A stretch of 64,000 bases of DNA, from NCBI GenBank assembly GCA_002270565.1, contig NQMI01000068.1:95725-159724 (forward strand), written 5' to 3'. This DNA is from Stenocarpella maydis. Lineage: Eukaryota > Ascomycota > Sordariomycetes > Diaporthales > Diaporthaceae. The notes beneath the pieces are model-generated. The model was not told the DNA's origin. It did not search any database and saw only the letters and a list, made by a program, of their open reading frames with translations. Position 1 is the first letter of the stretch. Every line of letters begins with the position of its first letter. Positions 31,787 to 43,485 of this stretch are shown here, piece by piece. The translations under genes were made by a program, and so were the position numbers.

Positions 31787-34700
31787 TGGGACGTCGCGAC
31801 GGGGTCGCTCCTCGTCGGAGATAGCACGCAATCAACGGTCGGTCTGGTTGCCAACGTGGTGCCGCCCGGTTGGGAAGATGGTGGTGGAATTGTTGGCTTT
31901 GTGAGGGGAATAGATAGATTGGATCCTGATGTGAGGCCGGGCACGCTGCAGTGAGGCGAGGTGAGGAACGACTGGTTCGTGGGAGTCGTGGCAAAGGGGT
32001 GACTGACGTCGCCGGGGCAGTCACGAAACGGAGAAGGGAAGGTCGCTGGCCCGGATGAGGAAATAAAATGGGTGATCGGAGGGGCTGCCGACCAAGGGGA
32101 TGATGAGGTGATGGCAATGCACACAAGAATAACAGCAGCAGGCAAAAGAGAACAACCAAAAAGTTTAATGTTATTCTTGGTAGCGAGTGAAACGAAGGGG
32201 ATAGAGTGCGTCTGTCGCGCAAAGACGACAGGCAATCAATCTATCAAACAGCGAGGGGATCGACCGAGTCGAAGATGGGTCCTGGCCAAGGTTGGGTATT
32301 GCGAACGGAACGGAGCAGCAAGGGAAAACAAAAAAAGAAGGCTCGGGAGGACGAGACGGCAGGAGAAGCTGCTGGTGCGCTGTAGCTTGGTTCGGGGCCG
32401 CCTATGGCCAGGGCTGCCAGGGAGGATCCTGACCGTGCCATCTAAGAATAGGGGCCGATTGATGTTTTTTAAGTGCAATCCCGCCCTCCCGTCGCCACGG
32501 GTCGTCCAGCCAGCCTTCATCCAAGCTTTCCCAGGCTGAGACCGGCCGAACCAGCTTACCGCATGCACAGTGTGAACCGTGCCCTCGAGGCCGCGCGGCC
32601 ACCACGAAAACAGACTCCTTACCTAGATAGGCATGTATCAACCACACTGTGCCACCGTTTGGACCAGAGCCGGCAATTGACAGGACCTGCGACGAGCCTG
32701 CGTAATCCTCTCACATTTCTGGGCGGCCCCTCACCCCACACACTCTCTTTCACACGCTTTTTTTACTTTATCCAGCCACCACCCACCACTGTCACGATTG
32801 GATGGCCTCACCTCGTGTTGTTTACGGGTTTATGCACACGAGATGCTCTCTTCTCCCCTCCTCTCCTCTCCTCACGTCACCTCACATCACCCACCAACAT
32901 CCCCGCGTACCAATAGTGTACATACACCCACCCAGTCCAGTCCCATGTACGGAGCAAATACTGTGTATGTATGTATGTACACTAGAAGGCGTCATCAAAG
33001 TGGGGCGATCTGGTTGAATGGAGCACTTGATTAAGCGAGCTATCAAGTTGTACACTATAGTACTATTCCCTCCACATGTCCGGCGAGCAGGCGAGGTGGC
33101 ACCAATCTTGATCTTGTTGTTGGAGCGACGGCTTGGCGTCGCAAGTGGGCAGGTATCTGTCTGCACCAGAATGGAGACACTCCGTAATTAAGGTTTGCTG
33201 GCAGGTCTAGATGATGCCCTGCCAAGACTGAAAACTAGTGTGTGAGTGGGTAGATTGAAGACCGACGCTTGCATGCATGCACCCACCACCACATAGTCAC
33301 CACCTTTTGTTGCTCCCACACATGTGCACGTGGATTAATGCTATCACAACTGCTCAATGCTATCGAGACGTTGGTTGTTCCCCCAGGGGGTTTGGGGGAC
33401 CGCATATTACTTACTATGGAAATAGTTTTATGATGATAAAAAGAATTGCCAAGAAACTAGACGATACGCTCATGCCAGTGAGGCTCAATACGAAGTCAAG
33501 TTCTAAGTTGCAATGACTCGATAGAGACGTGGCACCCTAATGCACGATATATCTCTCGCATCCTTATTTCAACACCTAGGTAAATCAGATCGTGTGGATA
33601 AGAGCAGACTAGAAATCGATCTATTAACCTGTCAAGAGGAAATGTCGGGTCCCGCCGAACTGGGAAGATCGGCGGGGGCGTGTGTCGCAGAAAAATGGAG
33701 CGAATCCTGACCTTGTGTCTCCTACATCATTCAAATACGGACTGTAAATAACCTAACTAAGTTTTGCACCTGCATGTGACCATAAAAAGAACAAAGTCAC
33801 TAAAGGAAACCATAATATCAATCTCATAATTATCCACCAAGCACTCCAAGGTTGAGGGCACATAAATGCATCCCGCTGATGGGGCCACTCTGGTGCAATA
33901 CCCTTGAGGTACAACGGCAGCAGTACTTGGCTATCGGGATAGCCATAACAGGTCCTTGCAAGCAGGCGTAATACTACTCCTACGGGGTCAAGTTGACCCA
34001 TCATCTTGCTCCTCGTGGCTTCCAGTTCCTTCCGCCGACGCAGATGACGACTCTCGTGGTTGGACAGAGATGTGCCCCCCGTCGTATACCGGATCAGCTC
34101 CCCGCGCGGCAGGGCAAAAATCGGGAACAGTCAGGCGGAGCGTCTTGAGATATATTTTCTCAGGGGTTCTGATGAGGAGCTCTGGAGTCCACTCCTGAAG
34201 TTGGAAATATTCATGAGGTAGGTGATGAGAAATAACATGTCAGGTTTGTAGTTACTGATGAAATGATAAATTTGATTTATTATTGTTCTGGTTAGTTCTA
34301 TATGAGTAGGCTATAAATACCTGCAGGGTATTTATATAAGAGAAACATTGCTCCATGATGCTGGGGTAGATGGATTGAAGTTTGAGTATTGTGCCTACCC
34401 AAGTACAGATATTTATAACATCATGGCCACGAAATGTGGTGCAAAGAAATGCCAGAAACACAACAGGAATAACAAGGCCGAGTTTGGTTCAAACAAGTGA
34501 GTCTTCTAAAGGAATCAATTATGGTCAGGAGTAGAGAAACGTTGCTTTATAGCTCACATCAAATCAGTACCATGGGATGCGGTAAAAACGCTCCTGTGAA
34601 GTAGTATTAAAGGGGAAATACCAGGATTGAATCCTATTTGCTAGAATCTCTGGTTCTTGAGGTTATGCACCAAGCGGCCCTATCTACGACATAAGCAACT

Positions 34701-35621
34701 ATGCTACTCGGGTAATAGCACTTCCAAGGGACTCGAGGCACCAGTCTCAGGCTCTGCCTTTTTTTATGAGAAATGACTTTCCTTTACGTAATGACACTTG
34801 AGGAAGTAAATTCCGCGTCATGACCCTCCGAAATGGCTAGTTCATAGCCGAACGCACGCCCACTTTCGAAACCTTGGAGACCTTATCAGGAATGCCTGGC
34901 TCATCGCCCAGTTGATGTGAGCTTGGAGACAGTCACGGTATCAGCAGCTCGTTTGTACTTAGCCTGTGAATCCCAAGACGAGATACCCGATTTATGTACT
35001 GCACATCTATCTGAACCAGCAGGAGCTATTGGCGAATACTTGGCAAGCGACGAATGCTCAACTTACTCGAACACCTCGTGTTGTCATATATGGGGGTTGC
35101 CAGTAGCGGCATAACTGCCTTGGCACGAACCACTAGGAGAGCAAGCACCGATTTATATATGGAGACCCTTGAAATGATCGATATAGCATCCTCTCGACCT
35201 TGCAGAAGCTCGAACTCTAATACTCTGGGCAGTCTACCAAATTCAGCTACATATATACGTACCCCATAAGGCTGAGACACATGGGCATGAAACACTGGCC
35301 TGTACCGCTAAGCCCTAATTCCAAGTACACGCATGATATTGTAATTTCAAATGTCATATTGAGCCAAGAGGCTGCAGTCTAATTATGCTTCGAAAACCCC
35401 GGCAGGAACAGACAATACTTGTGGATTGGCGGACGGTTGATGAAGATGAGGCTCTCTGCGTGATAAGAGGCAACGTCCTCGCTGCGCACAACCATCATGA
35501 GCTTCAATATCGTTACTGATTTCGCCAGTTCAAACACGAACAGTCACTTTTTTATACCACGATCGTTTGAGCATTTCTTTTCGCCTTGTATTATACGTGT
35601 TTTCTAGGCTGTAAATTCCTC
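31787..35621. other. 3.8-kb gene-poor region, AT-rich from about 33.3 kb
   Basis: 31787-32300 is probably the long leader and promoter of YND1. 32840-32880 is a CT/CTCAC-rich stretch. From about 33300 to 35600 the sequence becomes A+T-rich, with short interrupted open frames and TATA-like runs (34310-34340), resembling an old, decayed transposon or a RIP-affected spacer. No intact element, terminal repeat pair or transposase could be shown. The promoter of the secreted-protein gene lies at its right end. Confidence 0.5.
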
Positions 35622-38600
35622 ATGATGGTCCGGCTTCCCACGCTCCGCGAGAGTGTTCACCTTGCTGTTCTTTTCTCATCGCCTGTCGTCCATGGCCAAA
35701 CTGACAACACTGTCGAATGGGTTAGCAATGTCCTCTAACCTATACATGATGGTAACATAGCACTAACCGCCATTCTCAAGACCATCGGCACAAGGATCAG
35801 ACTCTTTGGCACTGGTGCCTCTTCACCTTGTCCTGCTAGCCTTCAAGATGCTCAGAGCAATCCGACGGGCTTCACCCCAGTTCTCGCAAGCCGTGATGCA
35901 ACATCGTCCCTCCAGGACGGCAGCAATAGCACCACCGGCAGTCTCGCAGCAACCTTCTATCTCACCAATGGTCTTGCACTCGGGTCACAGCCAGCCAGTT
36001 CCCAGACCACCTCGATCAGGGTCGCAGAGCCCGCTGGCACCGGCGGTGGCTGCTGGGACACTTCTGACGGCTCGGTCAAAGTTGCTGCCTGCAACCTGGG
36101 CAAGAGCCAGACCTTCTCCGTACGCTGTGCCTTTGATACAATTTCACTGCGCCAGTTATACTAACTGATCCGGCACATTGCTCAGGTATCTATCAAGGAT
36201 AGCTCGTCCTTCTTTATCTTGACGGGCTCGTCCTTGGAGGCCCTCGAAAGACCCGGCACTTCTGGCGACCCCCTCACCATCGCTGCCTCCAGCAAGTCGG
36301 GCTTCTGTGCCTATGCCAATGACACAGGAAAGCTCGTGGTGCAGCCCACCAAGACGCCGGCCTATTTCCCGCCGGCCCAGGTGACGAACCTTACCGCATC
36401 CTCCTTTGGAAACACCCCTCCAACATCCGACGTGGCCATTCCCCAGTGCAACTTTGCTGCCTCGGCCGGCTCGATGCTCGACAGTCTAGGGTCTACCGAC
36501 TGCATCGTCGCTCGTGCTTCCGCGACGATCCCCAGTGGCTGCGACGCAAACCCCTCCAACAAGACTTGTATTCTCCACCTCTGGCCAGCTTTCTGCCTTG
36601 ACCTCCCTGAGGTCCGCAATGGCCTCAATGCTTCGGACGCGGTGGAAGTGTGTGTCAGGAGGATCAGCCAAGGGCCATGTGTTGCTAATCCGTCTGGTGC
36701 CGCTTGTGCTTCGGGCTTATTCGCCGGGATACAGTAAGTGCCGGTATCTCTATACATTGCCTTTGCTCGCTCTGTCGGACCTTTTCGTTATGATTGCTAT
36801 TCTGTGCGATCTCCTCCATTCCATACTTATTCTCTGCTACTTTCAGAGACCCTGTCTTTTATTCTCATGCTGATACAGATATCGCAGATATATAGGCGGA
36901 GTCGGGGGCGGAGGGAGTGGCAGCAGTTCGTCCAAGCGACAGACCTCCACCGATCCGCTCTTTGGAAACCCAGAGTCAAACATTCCTCTGGAAGATCAAT
37001 TCTGGATGGGTGTCATGAAAAACGTCATCAACCAAGCAATCGGCGCTGTCAAGTTCCTTGCCACTCCGCACGTAAGCAGCTTCTGGAGTCATAGTTAACC
37101 TGTCTTGGAATAAGAAATTCCCTCCCGGAGTCTATGCCTCAAATGCCATGGCCGCACGATGGCCCGGTCCACGCTATGTTTGAATCAAACTCCTTCCATG
37201 GTTCTTTGAAGGCTGACTCTTAACCATGCAGATGGAGGAGCTTAGGATATCGTGCCTGGGCATGAGCCACCTGACATCGGTGTTTGAGGCTAGCATTGGT
37301 AAGGCGATCAGAGATGGATGCAAAACAGCATTCAAGACCTTTGATGTGAGTCACTTTGTTCCTCACCTCACGCTCGACAGTCTGCTTACCATCCTGCCAG
37401 AATATACACGAGCTTAGCTACGACAATGACATCGAAAAGGCCGGCAGTATCTTTGCAGATGTCGTCACGATTCTGAGCGGCGTCGCCGATGTTGCCCAAG
37501 CAGCCCGGGGCGTGGGCGCGCTTGAACCAATTCTGGCCAGGTTTGGCAAAGTCAGCGCTACGATTGGAGAGGGCAAAGGCCTCATGCTTGAGGCTAAGGA
37601 AGGGGGGAGTACAGTTCAAATCTTCCGCGATGGGGGTGGTGGCAAGCCCAAGCTGCTGTACACGGACTCTGATGTGGCCGCTATGGAGAAGTCCATCGAG
37701 GAAAACGGTAAGTTTGCATTTCGGAGGCCTCGCTCAAAGCTTTCATGATGTCACGTGCTGATCGAACCAGTCTTCGAAAACTGCAAAGTATGCGTCGAAG
37801 GGGGTGGCGCCAAGTTGATCCGCCGCCAGGGGGGCATCCTCCGGAAGTTGTGCTGCTTCTTGAGCCCCCAGACGCTCGAGGCCCCTGAGAGTGTTTGGAA
37901 CGACCAGAAGGGTCTAACAACAGAGATCGGGACTACTGAGGCTATCCCTCTAGCTGAGCGCACGATCGCTGCTCTGTCCAGCACCGCTGGTATCACGGCT
38001 GAGGAGACAAAGCTCATCACTACCATGAGCGAGGGCTTCGCCAAGTGGTACAAGGAGGGCCAGTCAGTATCCGCAAACGTAGACGAGATGAGCAGTCTCC
38101 TCTTGCAGGCGTCGAAAAACCAGCCTGACTGGGCAAAGATCTCAACCGCAACCAACAAACTGTATGGCCTGAGCTCACAGGAGACTTCGGCGTTGAGGAC
38201 TTGGGCTCAGTTCTACTACATCTGGCCTGATTTCGAACCCGCCGTCGCCAAGCTGCCAGCTACTACGGGCTTGGTAATCCGCTCGACTGACTTGGAAGCT
38301 ACTGCTGTAAGTGGAAATCATAGAAGTTCCCTGAACCCCTCGAGGACGGCTGGTTTCTTGATACATGTCAGCAAGAAGACATCAGCTCAATCTGCCCTGT
38401 CTTACACAAGAGGTTACGATATACTAACAGAGTCCAGGTCACCATGCTGAATAATTTGGAAGCGGGCACGATCAGCAAAGGAACTCCGGGTGTTTATGAA
38501 GTCTCAGGTATGCCCATCCTTGCTGTCTTCAAGAGACCACTCCCTCCCCCCTCTGGAATCTTCAGCCTTGTCTCAGTCCCCCTGCTAATATCGACAAGAT

Positions 38601-39197
38601 CTGGTCGTCAATGCCATGAGCGGCAGTACTATGGACGGTAACCTGATCCGGAAGGTCATGGCTACCACTCTAAACCTCGGTGATGGCATGTTCACCACAA
38701 CAAAAGACTACCTACTCATGATCAACTCCAAGTCCGGGCGTTACTTGGCTCCGGTCGCCAACTCAGAGTACCGAGAGACAGACTTCGTGCAGGGCATCGC
38801 AGGGAAGTTCAAGCTCATCGGCCGGCAAGAGCTCAACGGTGGGTGACGAGATTGCACGCCATGCCTCCCAGGCCGCTTTACTGACGTCCACACAGGTGGC
38901 GAGGCCGCCAAAGCAGCTGGAAAGCCAGGGCCCTACGCTGTCTATTAGTAAGCCCAATTATGTGCAGCCCGAGGCAGAGGGGTGTATTTGCTAACACGGG
39001 ACGGCAGCTTTGAGGAGATAGAGGCCCCGGCTCCGACCTCAACAGCAACTCTTGCTGACCTGAAAAAGGCACTGACTGACGAGGGCGTCTCTTTGCCCGG
39101 GACTTCGGCCAGGAGACGTCTGGATGGTCTGAATGTCCCACCACGGACTCGCAGACGGTCTCTCCACCCCATTCGAAACCGTGTACACCTCAGATAG
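35622..39197 (+). CDS. Secreted multi-domain protein of unknown family with ADP-ribosyltransferase-like C-terminal region
   Basis: Eleven exons: 35622-35720, 35781-36119, 36186-36733, 36879-37071, 37232-37345, 37401-37707, 37771-38306, 38438-38507, 38599-38838, 38896-38947, 39008-39197 (895 aa; all joins keep frame). Residues 1-25 are a signal peptide ending VVHG/Q. About 26-330 is a Cys-containing, Ser/Thr-rich extracellular-type region; a Gly/Ser linker (GGVGGGGSGSSSS) follows, then mixed helical segments. Residues about 640-815 run helix-rich, LVIRSTDL (Arg 704), VMATTLN (757-761), MINSKSGRYL and ETDF (795-798). This order resembles the R, STS, ExE signature of the exoenzyme-type ADP-ribosyltransferase fold. 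Resemblance is by eye and function is unproven. An in-frame alternative acceptor at 36888 would drop three residues. I do not recognise the protein as a whole. Confidence 0.7.
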
Positions 39198-39503
39198 GTT
39201 GCCTGTCACCTAGATTGCTCTGTCACTGGAGCATCTGTCCCGTGACAGTCGTGGATTACCATCACTCACACCGGACAGTCTGTGGCGGCACACATGTATT
39301 TCTATCCCCAATCAAGCCACGTCCAATTCTGCGAAGAAGCAATGAATGAATACTGAGCGAGTTCCAAGTGAGACTGCTCCAAGAGAGCTGATGTGGGTGA
39401 TATGTGGCGGATATGTAAGCATGTAGATGAAGAGTGAGAAGGCATCACAAAGGGCAAGTGAACTCTTCTCCGCCAGCCAGCAATATGATACATACACTCC
39501 CGT
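39198..39503. other. Convergent 3' flanks
   Basis: 306 bp between the stop of the secreted-protein gene and the stop of the EamA-like gene. No gene seen. Confidence 0.55.
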
Positions 39504-40385
39504 TCAGTCGTCTAGGTTTCCCAGCTGACTGATGTCTTTGGCCTCATGGCCCTTCAGGTTGGAAGCCACGCCAACATCGGATTCAGGTACAGGCTCGTAC
39601 CTGTGAGGGCCACGCTGGCCGGGAGAACCGCTGCCCCCGTCGCCTTCGGCCTTTCCGTTCTCGTCTTTGCTCCCGATAATGACGTTTCCAGCAACGAGAA
39701 ACGTGGCGCCGACCCACCACAGAGGGGGCAAGGCTTCCGAGAAAACGACAAGGCCGAGAATGGCCGTTATGAAGAAGTTGGAGGAGGTGTTCATGATGGA
39801 CACTTGCGTGGTCGAGTTCCCCCGAGCCAGGGCCTTGGTGAAGAAAGCCCACATGACTCCGTTGAAGACCAGGTTGAGACCGAAGAATACCTAACGTGCT
39901 CTGTCAGTCTGGCCCCGTTCACGTATATGATGGCTCCACTGTCGAAATGAAGCCGATGATGGCCTCGGCCGAGCCTGCATAGAGGTCGCAGTATAGACCT
40001 CAGCTCTGAACCTGAGCCTGACTTACGGCGCGGATGGTGTACTCGACCAATCCCTTGACGGGATCGAGATGGAGGGACCCAGCCATCCCCTGCGCAAAGC
40101 TTACGGCGGCGTCGCCCGTTGTCCTATGCGCCAGTCAGTCACCTAGCCAGCCAGACTGAGACAGACGACATCAGGCAGACGTCCCCCAGGGTTGGCGTAC
40201 AGCTTCGCGAAGACGCCGTTGAACGCGGCGCATGCGCCACTGGCGACCGCCAGCACAACCCAGTGGCTTCTCTGGATCCAGATCATAGCGGTACCGCCGT
40301 GTTGTGCGGCCTGTTCAGGTTTTGTCCCGCCGGTGGCAGGACAGGGGTCTGGCTCGTCCCCGGCTGGGCGGCGCTGACGAAGCAT
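39504..40385 (-). CDS. EamA/TMEM42-like small drug/metabolite transporter
   Basis: Exons 40385-40201, 40123-40027, 39890-39504 (222 aa). The joins read AFNGVFAKL/TTGDAAVSFAQG and YTIRA/VFFGLNLVFNGVMWAFF. Four hydrophobic segments (SHWVVLAVASGACAAFNGVFA, VFFGLNLVFNGVMWAFFTKAL, SSNFFITAILGLVVFSEAL, LWWVGATFLVAGNVIIG) match a single EamA half-unit as in TMEM42 and bacterial EmrE-like proteins, which probably work as dimers. The last helix pair carries the typical FFxTAxLGxxxFxE pattern. The C-terminus is hydrophilic and cytosolic. Substrate unknown. The start could also be the second Met, near residue 34. Confidence 0.8.
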
Positions 40386-41024
40386 TCTGCGAGTTGATAG
40401 GGATGAAAGCAGAGAGATGGTTGTATATCCGAGTGGCTCGTGTGAAAGTGGCCAGACTTGTGCCTTGAAATATTTGTCTGTGTACTTCAGGTTCAGGCTG
40501 CCCTGGGAGAATGGGGTCCGGGGCTGGTGGTTCTGGTGGAAGTCCGTGCTGGAATGCGCGACCCCCAGCAAATAAATGACAATTCGTTCGGCACCCAAAG
40601 TTGCGACACAACACGTCCTGCCTCGCTCATTGGGGGCATTTTCGTGTCGCATGTCTAAACTGGTGTGTTGACAACATACATCATAGCGAGAGATAATTGA
40701 TGAGGATGCCCCAAATGCCTGGACGAGCAAGCTTGTTCTTCAATCTGATATGCATCTACCGCACAGGGTAGCCCCCAAACTGTCGCCGTCCTTTATGCCC
40801 TGTGAGCCCGTCTCGAAACGCCTCTGTGAAAGCCACCGTGAACCCAACGCCGAAAGTTAAAGTGCAAAAAGAGTCATTGCTCGAGCCTCCCGCAACAGCC
40901 GCCCTGGGCAATGATGATTTGGTTCCGCAATAAAGCTGCCGAACACCTCGCACGAGAATCGGGGCTCGCAGGTGTTGTCATGCTTCTAGTGAGACCAGAT
41001 AGTGGTGGCAAAGGAAGGGATCGC
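40386..41024. other. Spacer between EamA-like gene and TFIIA gamma
   Basis: 639 bp holding the EamA-like gene promoter and the TFIIA gamma 3' flank (both minus strand). Open frames here are continuations of the EamA exon frame without start or domain support. Confidence 0.5.
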
Positions 41025-41576
41025 CTACGGTCCCTCGCCGGGGCGTTTCGCATTACAGCTGACAATCTTGACCTTGTCGGCGACCACCGCCTGCCCGCCA
41101 TTCTCCATCTTAAACTGGACGTTCTTGATCAGGAAGGTCCAGACCTCATCGCAGAATCGGTACGTGTCGAGCGAGCCCTGTATGCACATGGGCAGGTGCC
41201 CCCCACGTCAGTCTTGTTCTCCTGCTGCCGCTCCGCATCGTCTCTCTGGCCCTCCACGGCCCCGAGACAGGCCAACATCACCCGTCTCGCCAACGGGCTG
41301 TCCCTACCTTGAATGTCAGCCGCGCCTTGACCTTATCCTGCAGGACGTCTGCGATTGCGCGGTCGAAATTGGCCAGGATCTTCATGGCCAACTGGGGGTC
41401 GATGCGCGTATCCGTGATAAGGTCATCGAGGGTGTCTGTGAGTGTGGCACCGATGCTGTTCAGCGGGCGGCGCATGTCTGTTAGCCACTGCGATGTAGGT
41501 TCAGCAGAGTGCGGTGCAGCGCAATGTACCTGCTACGGCGGTAAAGCTCGTAGTATTGCTGCCCGCTGGACGCCAT
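41025..41576 (-). CDS. toa2: Transcription initiation factor TFIIA gamma (small) subunit
   Basis: Partner of the TFIIA large subunit; stabilises TBP on the TATA box at RNA polymerase II promoters. Exons 41576-41530, 41455-41308, 41177-41025 (115 aa, the family's normal length). The first join gives [22 protein letters not shown]; then [33 protein letters not shown], and after a 130-bp intron [24 protein letters not shown], which forms the beta-barrel half. A more upstream acceptor next to the branch site CTAAC would give MRRPLNS at the join and breaks the conserved spacing, so the acceptor at 41457-41456 was taken. Divergent from VMA16. Confidence 0.93.
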
Positions 41577-41926
41577 CTTGTCTTGCGGTGGAGTCGGTTT
41601 CTTCCAGGGGGCTGTCGTCGTCGATGAGTGAGACAAGTTGGGTATAAATAGGCAGACGGACCAGAAGGCCGGGGGCGGGGGGGGGGGCGACCACAGCCCC
41701 GGATGACAAAGCCGGCGCCGGCTAGTGTAGAGCTGGGGCCAGGGTTCTGCCTGCCGATTGGCTACCACGTGACGCAGGATGGAGCGAGCACTGGTCGATG
41801 ACGGACGAGCCTCTCTCCCAAGGAGCTTAGGCGCTTGAGCTGTGTCCTGGTAACTTCCGCTGCTCTCCTACAGACAACCCACCTCTCCCACCAGCCCTTC
41901 AACGAAGCTCTCCACCATCGCCCAGG
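41577..41926. promoter_or_regulatory. Bidirectional promoter region TFIIA gamma/VMA16
   Basis: 350 bp between divergent ATGs. It contains a G/C homopolymer-rich patch (41670-41690), a TATAAATA at 41643-41650 on the plus strand and a CACGTG core at about 41767. Assignment rests on arrangement and these motifs. Confidence 0.45.
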
Positions 41927-42724
41927 ATGAGCAAGACATACTCTCTCGGTGGCGTCACCGGCGCCCTTGCCGTTGTGGGAGCTTGTACGTCGGGCCGTAG
42001 CCCAGCCATCGGCTTCTTGGAGTTCCAGCTGACCGGTTCATAGACATGCTCTTCACTGGCAGCGGCGAGGCCTTCAACGTACGTCCATCCGAACAGGGCG
42101 CACTCTCTCACAATCCAGCAATGGCCATTATCTGACCCAACCGCACATCTAGGTCGGAGCCTTTATCGAATCCGTGTCCCCAACAGGCTGGGCTAGCTTG
42201 GGCATCTCGCTGTGCATCGGCCTGTCGGTAGTAGGAGCAGCATGGTAAGGCGATTTCTCCACCAGGAGCTTGAGATGGCCCGAGAGACTCACACATCCTC
42301 TCTCAGGGGCATCTTCATAACCGGGTCCTCGATCGTCGGCGGCGGTGTCCGCGCGCCCCGTATCCGAACCAAGAACCTCATCTCCATCATCTTCTGCGAG
42401 GTCGTCGCCATCTACGGCATCATCATGTCCATCGTCTTCTCAACAAAGCTGAAGGGGATCCAGGGCGAGGAGCTATATGATTCCAAGACATACTACACTG
42501 GCTTTGCTGTGTTCTGGTCTGGCCTCACCGTGGGCGCCTGCAACCTGGTCTGTGGTGTTGCGGTGGGCATCAACGGCAGCGGTGCTGCCCTGGCTGACGC
42601 CGCCGACCCTACGCTCTTCGTCAAGATCCTGGTCATCGAGATCTTCAGCTCCGTCCTGGGGCTCTTCGGTCTTATTATCGGCCTGCTCGTCTCCAGCAAG
42701 GCACCTAACTTTGGCGAGGTGTAA
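41927..42724 (+). CDS. vma16: V-type H+-ATPase proteolipid subunit c'' (Vma16)
   Basis: Integral subunit of the V0 proton-translocating ring in vacuole and Golgi membranes. Exons 41927-41984, 42044-42078, 42153-42244, 42307-42724 (200 aa), with a 35-base second exon. Hydrophobic helices: [41 protein letters not shown] (with [19 protein letters not shown]), [21 protein letters not shown] carrying the essential buried Glu, [21 protein letters not shown], and [22 protein letters not shown]. All introns begin GTACGT or GTAAGG. c'' rather than c or c' because of the extra N-terminal helix and the position of the Glu. Confidence 0.94.
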
Positions 42725-43485
42725 AGAAGAAAACAGGGGGCGACGCTACGGGAGGGGGCCTGTACCAAAACACTCTTGAGATTATCCCGAACCACCACCA
42801 CGACTTCAGCCATATCATGTACGACGTAACCACAATCCACGGCGTTTGGGACCAGCATGGAAGGGGTGGAGGCATTGGGTTTATCTAGAACAAGCCTGTA
42901 CTATTGATCGAAAAGGCCGTGCCAAATCATCCTATCCGAATAAGAACCGCAGGAGACGACCCACTGTTCGTATCTTGATCTCTCTTTTCTTCCTGTCAGT
43001 GCAGACTTCCGAGTCAGACGGTGATCTCACCTATCCGACCGTTCCCGTCAATTCTCAGAGCCCTTGCATAACCCCCAATCGTGGCATCGATCTTCAGAGG
43101 CTGGGCTCTGAAGGTCAGTTCAGTAAATGCCACCCAAGATCATGTCCAGACGCCACAGTGTTCGTCTGATTCACGCCTTGCCTGTCAAGCATGAATGTGC
43201 TGTGTTTGATCAAAGTGTGGCATCCTGCTCATAACGCCATCTGAATGTATATCGCCAGCATCGCCATCAAATCCACGCCGTCTCAAATAGACAAACAGAC
43301 CAAGAAGATACACAATTCCCGACCTGGTTGTCCTTATCGACCGAATACAGCAGTTCTCTGGAAGACTAGACAAAGTTTCTAAACCTGTCATGGACATATT
43401 CCAGGTCGCCGTTACCACTGCATGCGATCCAAGGTCTCAATTCTGCAAACGCAGAGCGAAGAAGGGGGGGCGCATAGACTCCCCT
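42725..43485. other. Convergent 3' flanks of VMA16 and the unknown Cys/His protein gene
   Basis: 761 bp with no recognisable gene. Confidence 0.5.

Noticed and set aside
31787..32235. N-terminal extension of the YND1 open frame (855 codons in total)
   Set aside because: It starts with a non-ATG codon, has no conserved apyrase residues and reads through a good GT-AG intron; splicing to the MGKK exon gives the family's true start.
34238..34422. Possible solo LTR (TG...CA with TATA-like sequences)
   Set aside because: No matching second copy, no target-site duplication, no primer-binding site or polypurine tract.
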